Notes under the pieces: generated by a model
The model's database searches: none
The model's input: the letters and a program-made list of their open reading frames with translations, nothing else
Told to the model about the DNA's origin: nothing
Origin: Serratia marcescens
Lineage (GTDB): Bacteria > Pseudomonadota > Gammaproteobacteria > Enterobacterales > Enterobacteriaceae
Length of the DNA stretch: 64,000 nucleotides
NCBI RefSeq assembly: GCF_001902635.1
Contig: NZ_MJAO01000003.1
Span: 235,121 to 299,120, forward strand
Direction of reading: 5' to 3'
Made by a program: the position numbers and the translations under genes
Part shown: positions 37,323 through 46,125 of the stretch, piece by piece
How positions within the stretch are numbered: the first letter of the stretch is position 1
How the letters are laid out: every line of letters starts with the position of its first letter

Positions 37323-40300
37323 TGAACCTCCAGGGAGTTAGGTAAAACCAGCTCTAACATCCAGCGAGGTGGTTCCAAAGGCAAGGTCCGAGTATCCTCA
37401 ATCACGCAATTGACCATCGTCTCTGCGAATTTCACAGCCTCTTCTATACGGTTCTGCTTGATGTATAAATAGACCATGAGCTCCGACGGGGCAAGGCGTG
37501 ACGGTTCTGGGTCATCGAACATGCTATATGTCGTTTTTGTCACAAATTCATCACAGCGTTTCGAATAGTATTGAGCGACTAGCTCGAGTCTGTTACAGGT
37601 CTTTTCTTCTCTCTCCATGTAGCCAATCCATCCTCCACTGCGGATCTGAGCATGTACAAGATACTTCCATGCCGCTGGCAAGCCACTTAATTTTCGTTTT
37701 GCTTGAAAAGCTATCTCAGACAGAGATAGTGCTTCTCTCATCCATCTGTTATCTGAAAAAAGAACCTTATCAAGCTCAACGAGTAAATCTCGCCCCCTCT
37801 TTTGGCTTTCCCAGTACTGGTACCAAGTCCGAAGAAGCTCCGGTCGTTCTTTATAATATGGCTCCAGACTTTTGAGTAAGTCTTCTAATTGTTCAGGTTT
37901 AAAGACCGTGACGTCTCCGTCATAAGGTTTGTTGTCAGTGTCACTGCCTGAGCTTTCTTGGCGCTGTAAACAACCAATATCCCATCCAGTATGCTCTTCA
38001 AGAATACGAAGCCGTTCGGAAGCGCTTGCACAGCCATCCTGCACAAGTTGTTTCAGGGCATCACGTATTTCGGGGTGAAGGCCAGTGCGTAACAGAGCAT
38101 CCAGTGGCCACCCTTCGATGATTCCCTGTTTGATGTAGGTTTGCATGCTACTTTCGGCCAGAGCCCAGTCACCCGAACATGTATGCTCTTCCAATTTTAT
38201 CACCAGTGCGGAAGGCTTAAGCTTAGCTAGCAGCCGATCAGCTTCAGTAAGAACATGCCTTGTGCCCTTGCCATCTGTGTAATTCAGAACATGGTGGATT
38301 TGCGGTGCAATTTGGCTAAGTAATCGACAGGCTTCCTTCGGCGCAACATCGGCCAGATAAGCGATGGCATCTACCGTATTATTTAGTGTTGGATCTTTGC
38401 GATGCCCATATCCGGTTGTCAGCTCCCATGTCTGTGTACAAAGTTCACGAGCATCAGAAGTAAGGCGATGCTCGATCGCAATTGAGCAGAGTTGTAATGG
38501 TATCTGAAGATGGATGCTGGTCTCATTTTGAATGTCTGCATCAAGCAATAGACGCTGAGCGCGAATGAATGTCACAGCGGCTTCGTATGCCATTTTTGTC
38601 AGCGATCCGGCTGTGTATTGAGTGCGGAAAGATGTGCTATCGAACCAAGTGCATTGCAAGGCTGCATCAATAGTCTCAGGGGAAAGTTCCACATCACTAA
38701 TACCAGTTAGTAGAACACTACCAAGATGAATATCGCAAGCGATACGGTGTAGTGCTGCTTGGAGATCCCCGGCAGCTGAGTTTCTATCATAACTCTGCCT
38801 GAATCTCCGAAATTCAATAGGTTCGAGTAATTCATATAGCACATGGAAATCGATGAATTCACCGCGCCACCAACGTTGAGCTATTTGTGCACCAATGGCG
38901 GACAGGGCATTGAGGTAATCAGTAATATTTTCTCTATCTTCATAGACAGGGGCTTTGATGTACTCGAAGTTTGATTGCCCCTCCGCAATCATACAAAGAC
39001 TTAGATGTACAGCGCCAAATAGCCAGTGGTGCGTTAGCGCCGCCAAGTCATCTGTGCGCTCATAGTAGTTGCCCTTCAGCCAATTCACCGGAACTGGCTC
39101 GTTCGAAGGCGTTGAGGTTTTCGTAAGAGCAGCCTCTATCGCAGCCACAAATGGAGTTCTGACCAGTACATTGAAGTCTTCGCGCTCGGTAACATCTACC
39201 CCCGCTTTTGCTGCTGCGCGAATGCAAGCATCGCTGATGATACGTTTTTTATGGCTATTGGATAGCGAAGCAGCAACAGCCATTAAGTCGTCCAAATTGC
39301 CTTCATCAACCAGCATTTGAACTCGAGGCAGCCATGCAGCCGGCCGATTTCGCTCTACCAACCACGCGAGTTTCTCAGGAGTGGCCCCTATAACGCCGAG
39401 TTGCGCGAATGCACTGGCCAGAAATGTAAACTCATCAGAGCCCGTCCTTGAGTTATATTTGCGGGAGAACTGGTTCAAGCCCTTGAAACGGTGCAGCACT
39501 TCTTCACCACAGGTTTCAGCCAGAACTTGATCACCTCGCGAGTGTAAGGCCAGACCAAGCGCTGCAACATTCAGGATGTCCGTTTCGTGCCTGGACGCAA
39601 CAGCCTCGCGTATGACGCTTTCTTCTGCCGCCAGAGTTAACGTAAATGATATGAGCCTGGCAAAGTCGTCGTCTTGCATTTGGAACTGGCTACCATCGAC
39701 CATGCGAGACTTTAAGTGTGCCAGGCGATAGGCATCTGCAAATTTTGCGGTTTCAAGTGCAGCAACCAGAGCGTCAGATAGTAGTGTGTCGAAGAGCGAT
39801 TTGGGATAACCTTCTTCTAAGCGGCGCATGATCCAGTCACGGGTAATACCTGTGATGAGATTGGTGGGCTTGCCCATTTTCGCTTGAACCGTCCATAACC
39901 AGTTCACACGTAGTGAACTGGGAGCCAAGCGCTCAAGCCAATCTGTTACCGCAGGCATCAGTTCATTAATCCGAGCCTCGTAGCCTGCGGTTGCGCGCAC
40001 GAAAACAGCCAGACTCTCATGAAAGACCTTCAAACCAGCTGCTGATGAGTGAAGTAAATGTTCCACTTTGCCGACTTCAGGATCCGCCAGCTTGATGATC
40101 GCTGTGATCTCTGAGAAGGCAGTTTTTGGCCAAAAAAACGGAAAGGCGCAGATGAGTCTTAGTGTGTCCTTCTGGCTTGGGGGAAGATGCTCCCACAACG
40201 ATGCATAGTAGAATTTGGCGTCTTTGCTCAAGTCCCCCTTCAACTGCTCAACATCCCAGCGGGATAATTTATGACCGGCATGTTCCAGTTCCGCTGTCGC

Positions 40301-41743
40301 GTATATAACGTGAAGAGGGTGGCCGTTTGTTCTGTTGCGGAGTGCAGATGCTGCATCTTGCAGTTGTTCTTCGGCTTGCCGCTCATCCTCGAAATGACTT
40401 GTAAGCTTGCCCTCTTGGAGTGCTCTACGAAGGTAGGAAAGAACTGCATTCTCAGACATTGCCGGTAAGGTTCGCCATTCGGCCTTTGGAGCAAATGCAA
40501 GCAGGTCCGTTGGCAACTGGGCGTCATTTACCGGCTGAGTACCGACGAGCAACACCATATTGTCCGGGCAGGGAATTACCTGAGAGAAAAGGTCGTCAAG
40601 CGGTCGTTTGTCTTCAGCGTTGATACGCCAGACATGATCCAAGCCATCGATAATGAGCACGAATGGCTTACCCAGTGCTTTGTAGTGGGTAGCGCATGCC
40701 TCCAATTGCGTATGTAAGCCTCCACTCGTCTTCGGAACATCTCCGTGGAACTGTTGGATCTGTGCCTGAATGGATTGCTCGACAACATAGCTATTGAGCC
40801 TGTCACGACCACGCTCCGTTGTGGACAAAAAGTAGTGATGGCGTACCGTTGGGATGCCTTGTTCTGCGAGCGTGTCGCACAGTGCACTCAGATAGGTACT
40901 CTTTCCCCGACCAGGTGGACCTGTCAGCACGATTGCCTTCCCTGTGGCGTTAATTATGCTCTGGACAAATTCTTGATGAAACGTCTCGTCAGGAACCTCA
41001 TACCCTTTTGGAACGACAAAGTCCTCTGGCAGCGGTGTCGGCGGTGAGGCTCGCAGGATAGTGCGGAGTTCGGTCTGTGTGATCCAACCGTTCGGTGCCG
41101 GGGTGTTCTTTTGTGTCGCCCAGTTCAGGGCTATATTTTTGAGGGTAGCTATACCCTCAGCTGTACCATGCAGTCGAAGACGTGCATCAACATCATGCTC
41201 CAATGCGATGTAGCCCTTATCGCTGTGTTGAATGCGTAATTGGTTGAAAAACGCTTCGCATTCCTCAATGCTACCGAGTTCAGTTTCTACTCTGGAGCGC
41301 TGAGGCTCAGGGATCTTGGAAAAATGAATCCTATCTAGCCCCAGACAAGCTTCAATAGCTGCATCAGGCCGGCGGTTCGTTATTAGAGAGATTTCACCAA
41401 TACGTGCTGGATCGAGTTGTTTGAAAGCATCGAACCATTTACGTAGCATCGATCTAGACCGCTCCGTTTTGCCCGTTTTCTCTAGCATCCAATCCCAAGA
41501 CAGGGGATGCTTGTCAGCATCCGGGGTGAACTTGATCTGCTGAAGATCAACGAGGCCATCACTTCGTTCGATGACAATGTCATCAAGGCCCTGTGGTGCT
41601 TCGTTTTCATTATCGCACTCAAATTTCACGCGGCTATAACGCACCGGTGCATCAAGCCAATCGCACAGGACCTTAAGACCCTGGCGATTTTGATAAATAT
41701 AACCAGCTGCCGTGATGGCAGTTTTCTTAATATGTTCACTCAT
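37319..41743 (-). CDS. STAND-type NTPase with N-terminal DUF4297/Cap4-like nuclease domain (Avs-like)
   Basis: This 1474-aa protein has three parts. Residues about 1-200 resemble the DUF4297/Cap4 nuclease fold: AAGYIYQNRQGLKVLCDWL, then D54-D55 in GLDDIVIER and Q69-x-K71 in LQQIKF, a D...QxK form of the PD-(D/E)XK site. Next is a NACHT/STAND ATPase with Walker A GPPGRGKS (275-282) and Walker B FVLIIDGLDHVW (361-372, D366). The last about 900 residues are helical and repeat-like, without transmembrane segments. This is the layout of antiviral Avs sensors, where repeats bind a phage protein and the nuclease then degrades DNA. It follows the 1260-aa gene after 4 bases and overlaps the 481-aa gene. 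Antiphage function is inferred. Confidence 0.75.
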   Translation of the reverse strand: MSEHIKKTAITAAGYIYQNRQGLKVLCDWLDAPVRYSRVKFECDNENEAPQGLDDIVIERSDGLVDLQQIKFTPDADKHPLSWDWMLEKTGKTERSRSMLRKWFDAFKQLDPARIGEISLITNRRPDAAIEACLGLDRIHFSKIPEPQRSRVETELGSIEECEAFFNQLRIQHSDKGYIALEHDVDARLRLHGTAEGIATLKNIALNWATQKNTPAPNGWITQTELRTILRASPPTPLPEDFVVPKGYEVPDETFHQEFVQSIINATGKAIVLTGPPGRGKSTYLSALCDTLAEQGIPTVRHHYFLSTTERGRDRLNSYVVEQSIQAQIQQFHGDVPKTSGGLHTQLEACATHYKALGKPFVLIIDGLDHVWRINAEDKRPLDDLFSQVIPCPDNMVLLVGTQPVNDAQLPTDLLAFAPKAEWRTLPAMSENAVLSYLRRALQEGKLTSHFEDERQAEEQLQDAASALRNRTNGHPLHVIYATAELEHAGHKLSRWDVEQLKGDLSKDAKFYYASLWEHLPPSQKDTLRLICAFPFFWPKTAFSEITAIIKLADPEVGKVEHLLHSSAAGLKVFHESLAVFVRATAGYEARINELMPAVTDWLERLAPSSLRVNWLWTVQAKMGKPTNLITGITRDWIMRRLEEGYPKSLFDTLLSDALVAALETAKFADAYRLAHLKSRMVDGSQFQMQDDDFARLISFTLTLAAEESVIREAVASRHETDILNVAALGLALHSRGDQVLAETCGEEVLHRFKGLNQFSRKYNSRTGSDEFTFLASAFAQLGVIGATPEKLAWLVERNRPAAWLPRVQMLVDEGNLDDLMAVAASLSNSHKKRIISDACIRAAAKAGVDVTEREDFNVLVRTPFVAAIEAALTKTSTPSNEPVPVNWLKGNYYERTDDLAALTHHWLFGAVHLSLCMIAEGQSNFEYIKAPVYEDRENITDYLNALSAIGAQIAQRWWRGEFIDFHVLYELLEPIEFRRFRQSYDRNSAAGDLQAALHRIACDIHLGSVLLTGISDVELSPETIDAALQCTWFDSTSFRTQYTAGSLTKMAYEAAVTFIRAQRLLLDADIQNETSIHLQIPLQLCSIAIEHRLTSDARELCTQTWELTTGYGHRKDPTLNNTVDAIAYLADVAPKEACRLLSQIAPQIHHVLNYTDGKGTRHVLTEADRLLAKLKPSALVIKLEEHTCSGDWALAESSMQTYIKQGIIEGWPLDALLRTGLHPEIRDALKQLVQDGCASASERLRILEEHTGWDIGCLQRQESSGSDTDNKPYDGDVTVFKPEQLEDLLKSLEPYYKERPELLRTWYQYWESQKRGRDLLVELDKVLFSDNRWMREALSLSEIAFQAKRKLSGLPAAWKYLVHAQIRSGGWIGYMEREEKTCNRLELVAQYYSKRCDEFVTKTTYSMFDDPEPSRLAPSELMVYLYIKQNRIEEAVKFAETMVNCVIEDTRTLPLEPPRWMLELVLPNSLEVQ

Positions 41744-41747
41744 AGCG

Positions 41748-44700
41748 TCAAGTTATGCTTAGTTCGGTTCTGATCCATGTATCCAGGGTGTTTACAGGCA
41801 CAAAATGGGTCGGAACAGGATATGGCGGATGAACCATCCAGTAATACACATCGCGGCTCACATAGAGTTCAATATTTCTGAAAGGAACATCTTTTGGCAG
41901 TGGCCACTGGAGAAGATTCAGCAATTTTGAACGGTGAGTATCGAGAAATTTTCGGCGGCCTAAGATACGACTAAACTGTCCTGTCTTGTCATTCTCTGCC
42001 TTGCCAAATATCCGATCACGAAGACGACGACTATCTTTCATCGTATATGGTGGCTGGTTGTACTTGCACTCTACCGTCACGAGCAAATTATCTTCCGGCC
42101 AGTATGCGAAGACATCGAAGTCGCCAACGTCATCAAATTTCTCCCCACGGAATCGTCTAAAGAAATCGATACCTCGCAGAACATATGGTGTATGTCTGCG
42201 AAAAATCTCCTCTGTACGAAGCTCGAGGCGCTTTTCAATGCTTTCCTTAACATCGCGAATGACGGGCTTAACATGAGGCCAATCAAATTCTGCTGGCAAA
42301 TAACCGTCTCGTACCGCCGACATCCAAATATACATTGCCCGGCTTGCTGATTCGGCCCCCCAACGCAGGTCGGTACCATCAATTACCAGCGGCTTAATTG
42401 TGTATCGATCGATTCGCTTGTTCCGCTCCCAGTATGGGATATCTCCCTCATCGATATCCCGTCCAGCAAGTCTACGAACACCTGCTTCCGAAAGAGTCAG
42501 AAAAGCAACGATTTTTTGGGCCTCAGAATAGTCAAGTCTATCGATACTGTCAGCCAATCCTTGCGCGAGGCGATCCGGTGTAGCAACATAAGACAGTGAA
42601 AGTTCGTCGCTAAACCCATATCGTTGAGCTTGCGATAAAACAGCGAGGGCAGTGAGCATGTTCTGCAGTTCGAAGCCCAGGTCGGTTATAAAAGCCTCTT
42701 TGAGTTTCTCTGATGACAGTAAATCTTCTGATTCACCTTCTACCGCATCTTTGTCATTTGCACCGAGTCCCAGTCTGGATTTTGCGTTCTCCCTTGCAAA
42801 AACAGCTTTACGATCATCAAAACCTGCCGAATAGAAAACTTCAGGAATATACGAGTCGTCGATTTCAACTCCCCCCACATCTATGCCATTGTGAAGGGCA
42901 TCACTGGCACCAGTCAGCACCATGAACCAATCCACCAAACCTACTAACTCCCGTAGTACATCCTCTGTAACGTCATCTACACCGTTTGAAGATAAACTGA
43001 CGGTCTTTTCCAACAGATATCGATAATGCCGAGCCTTATCTCCGAATTCTTTGCATGCCTGTTCAATCGCATCAAGTCTGTCGTACTCAACTTCATGAGC
43101 AAGACTCTGACGGGTTCGTTGAATTTTCGTTCTCTCGGTAACAAGGAGAGCATCGTGTTGTTCAATGAATGCCTGCAGAAGCTGCTGCCTATCAAATGCT
43201 GCAAGTCGACTCTCGATATGAAGACGCATGCGGGTACTGGAAGGATCAATCCTGGCCTTGGCATCTGACAGTTCATATCGGCCAGGAACAAGGCCAAGCT
43301 CCATGATTTCTGCAGCCAGTCGCCTGCGTGCAAGTTTGTAATCGGTGGGTGAAGGAATTATAGGATGCACGTAGTCTGGGACATCAATATTCCGGGCAAT
43401 AACTCTCAAATGATAACGGGCAGCTTGTGATGCTCTGTTAGTAAACCGTTGCGCAAAGTCATTGGGCATCTTCAGACTACATGCAGCATGACATTTTTCT
43501 ATTGTTTCCAGTAAGCAACGAACCTCGAAGGAGCCATCTTTGGCAAGGTTGAGCCCGGCAAGCACTGCGCGTGCATCAACTTGAACGTGAAATAAACCGG
43601 GGTTGTTGGAGTCCGCGTTGACTGAAGTGACCACCTGCATAAATTCGTCTAAAGAAGAAGGAATCTCTTCAGCTTCAACAAGACTGGATGGATCCGGTAA
43701 GCAGGAAAACAAGACATGTGGTTGTCTAAATAGCAAGATATCAGACATCATTTCGCTACAGCGGTAGCTACAGTCTGCTAAAAGTTGGGCAAAAAGGTCT
43801 ATCAGGCGACCATCTTCGGTGCGAAGTTCTTTGGGGATTTCAATTAATGTTTGAACGGTACAGGAGCCAACCGATGTTGAATATGCAATCGCTTTGCGAT
43901 TGCGAGATGCGAGCCGAATAACTCCTTCAGTTGAAGGGCTCAGTGTCCAGCCGATAGAACTGTCTGGAAATACCTTCGGTGCATACGACCAGAAGTCTGT
44001 CAGTACCTTAAAGCGCCAAGAGGTACCCCAGTGAGGATCTAGTCCGATAAATGTAGGGGATATAGCTCCTTCGACAAGTACTCCATGCGTGTCTTTGAAT
44101 GACGCAAACAGGTCTGCAGCTCCGCGGGAAAATGGGCTAAGAGAGCGGTTCTGAGCATCTGTAAATTTCCAATAGCGTTCTAATTCGTTGAGATCTTTAA
44201 GACTATCGAAAATTGTGATGAAATCCGTCAGCGGCAGCAAGCGGGTTGGGCTGGAGGGGATGTCGATGGAACTAAATGCAGTACCTGCGAGTGTCACGAC
44301 AATAAGGATGTGAAGTTCATCGATTCCAGGTTCTTCCCCATCTCTGGATAGAGAAAGGAAACGCCCGTCACCAAGACGGAAGAAAATCGGCGAACCACGG
44401 CTTACCTTGGCGTATATGCTTTCCGCTACGTTTGACAGGCGATCATTCGATACGTGGTCACACATGCAAATGAGATATACCCCAGAATCACTAGGGATGA
44501 TACAACTAATAGGCAGGTCTTTGCAGGCGGTACCGTCGACATATAGAGTCAGAGGCCCCATAAGGGTTCTTTGGAATCGTTCTGCGACGAACTCTGCAAG
44601 TTTCCTATGTGTAGAGGGGCTAACCCCAGTCAGATTTTTGTTGGCCCAATGGTCAATAATGAGGCTAGGAGCACTACGTACTGACATCGGCACCCATGTA

Positions 44701-45530
44701 CCATCTTTTTCGAGCGCCAAGAAGGGCAGCGCCATACCTTGCATCACTGCATTTCCGAAAGCATCCGAGCTCAATGGTGCTTTAAAAGTGCCAAAATGAA
44801 CATCAAACGCATATCCAGCCTTATCTCGCCAGTTCGCTAGCTCGTCACTGAGTTGATGAAACACTGTTCTACAAGCCAGCCAGAAGTCTTCGGGGACTAT
44901 CTCAACATGAGCGCATTGTGCCTCGACAGTGGTAGTACTAATGGGAGCCTGAATCGACTCGATGATCCGTGTTTGCAGTGCAATGGCAAGATCCATATGG
45001 GCTTGTGCTTCAGGAATATGTGCGTAGGTAATACGGAATGCTTCTACAAAGTCAGGCGTCCTTTCAATACAACTGCCGTAGAACATCGGAGCGAACTCTT
45101 GGGCAAGGCGTACCTTGATTTGTCCCCAATCAGTCTCAGGGGAGAAATCCTCGAGCATCGGGAATTCAGGCCATGCTGCATACATTGCTTTCGTAAATGC
45201 TTTGAAATCTGCATAGCTATCAATGGACATGCCTTCCTGAGACTCACACGGAAGCTCCAAAAGAACACACCAGGCAAAAATGTGCTTTATCGGACTGCCA
45301 GTGTTAGCTGGCCACAGTTCAGAAGTACTTAAAGCAACGGCAACGTCGAGACTTTTATATTGGCGGAATAATCCCCGTACTGCTTCTAAGCCCTCATGGA
45401 AATGTGTTCCCTTATCGATGTCATCAGCCATTAATCCTCGAAATTTGGACATCTCGCGTAGCAAAAAATCGTAGTCAGTCTCCTGCGCTACCGATTTTCG
45501 TTCCCGCTTCTCCCGAGATTTTCTACCCAC
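41748..45530 (-). CDS. First gene of the candidate defence operon, large protein with C-terminal PD-(D/E)XK-like motif
   Basis: A 1260-aa protein starting MGRKSREKRERKSVAQETDY, unknown to me. Most of it is mixed alpha/beta without a motif I can name. Near the C-terminus GDFDVFAYWPEDNLLVTVEC followed by K (about 1136-1156) has the spacing of a PD-(D/E)XK nuclease core: D1139, then E1154-x-K1156. KIFG-type basic segments follow (RRLRDRIFGKAENDKTGQFS). It is the leading gene of the leftward operon and ends 4 bases before the STAND NTPase. It lies back to back with the helicase-PLD gene across 595 bases. A nuclease role is an inference from that one motif. Confidence 0.7.
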   Translation of the reverse strand: MGRKSREKRERKSVAQETDYDFLLREMSKFRGLMADDIDKGTHFHEGLEAVRGLFRQYKSLDVAVALSTSELWPANTGSPIKHIFAWCVLLELPCESQEGMSIDSYADFKAFTKAMYAAWPEFPMLEDFSPETDWGQIKVRLAQEFAPMFYGSCIERTPDFVEAFRITYAHIPEAQAHMDLAIALQTRIIESIQAPISTTTVEAQCAHVEIVPEDFWLACRTVFHQLSDELANWRDKAGYAFDVHFGTFKAPLSSDAFGNAVMQGMALPFLALEKDGTWVPMSVRSAPSLIIDHWANKNLTGVSPSTHRKLAEFVAERFQRTLMGPLTLYVDGTACKDLPISCIIPSDSGVYLICMCDHVSNDRLSNVAESIYAKVSRGSPIFFRLGDGRFLSLSRDGEEPGIDELHILIVVTLAGTAFSSIDIPSSPTRLLPLTDFITIFDSLKDLNELERYWKFTDAQNRSLSPFSRGAADLFASFKDTHGVLVEGAISPTFIGLDPHWGTSWRFKVLTDFWSYAPKVFPDSSIGWTLSPSTEGVIRLASRNRKAIAYSTSVGSCTVQTLIEIPKELRTEDGRLIDLFAQLLADCSYRCSEMMSDILLFRQPHVLFSCLPDPSSLVEAEEIPSSLDEFMQVVTSVNADSNNPGLFHVQVDARAVLAGLNLAKDGSFEVRCLLETIEKCHAACSLKMPNDFAQRFTNRASQAARYHLRVIARNIDVPDYVHPIIPSPTDYKLARRRLAAEIMELGLVPGRYELSDAKARIDPSSTRMRLHIESRLAAFDRQQLLQAFIEQHDALLVTERTKIQRTRQSLAHEVEYDRLDAIEQACKEFGDKARHYRYLLEKTVSLSSNGVDDVTEDVLRELVGLVDWFMVLTGASDALHNGIDVGGVEIDDSYIPEVFYSAGFDDRKAVFARENAKSRLGLGANDKDAVEGESEDLLSSEKLKEAFITDLGFELQNMLTALAVLSQAQRYGFSDELSLSYVATPDRLAQGLADSIDRLDYSEAQKIVAFLTLSEAGVRRLAGRDIDEGDIPYWERNKRIDRYTIKPLVIDGTDLRWGAESASRAMYIWMSAVRDGYLPAEFDWPHVKPVIRDVKESIEKRLELRTEEIFRRHTPYVLRGIDFFRRFRGEKFDDVGDFDVFAYWPEDNLLVTVECKYNQPPYTMKDSRRLRDRIFGKAENDKTGQFSRILGRRKFLDTHRSKLLNLLQWPLPKDVPFRNIELYVSRDVYYWMVHPPYPVPTHFVPVNTLDTWIRTELSIT

Positions 45531-46125
45531 ACCATATCCTCCATGTATAAATGTCGTAGTGAACCAGCTAGCATAGCTATCTTATTAAGAATGTTAACTT
45601 ATTATCATGATTTTCCATTTCTCATATAAGCCGTGAGTATACCGAACTGAAAATTTAAAATTAACGATTATCTTAAGGTGTATTTTAAGCTGTTTCATGT
45701 GTAGTAATCACAAAAACAAGTAGCCGTGGAAAATCAAGAAACACATTAACAATGTAATAACCATTCGGTATTATAATGATTGTTATAATAATGAATGCAT
45801 GCATGTAATCGGCCGCTATTGTCAGATATATAAGCCATTCTATTGAGCAAAAATCATTAGCATTCGCCTATATACCTATAAGCCCTTTAGAATAGCGTCT
45901 TATCTTGCATCAATCTGAATAGGGACGGAGTCGCCAATAGACTTTGGATGTCACTCGGGACGAAGTTTACGTGTTACCAACGGTAAACACAGGTATCTTT
46001 CATGACTCGGTCAATCCCAAAACAAACAAATTATTGCGATCGTGTTCGCATCGTGGACAATGTTTAATCATGAATTGCATGTATATCAACGAAATCAATA
46101 AATCTCATTAGATTATGGGGCATGG
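45531..46125. promoter_or_regulatory. A/T-rich divergent region between the two candidate defence loci
   Basis: The 595 bases hold no convincing gene. The left part (45560-45870) is very A/T-rich, with repeated ATTATAATGATTGTTATAAT-like stretches at 45770-45795 and a GCATGCATG at 45798-45806. The right part (45900-46060) is less A/T-rich and has short inverted pairs such as TTTAC/GTAAA at 45966-45988. It must contain promoters for both the leftward four-gene operon and the rightward helicase gene; the boxes could not be assigned. Confidence 0.5.
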
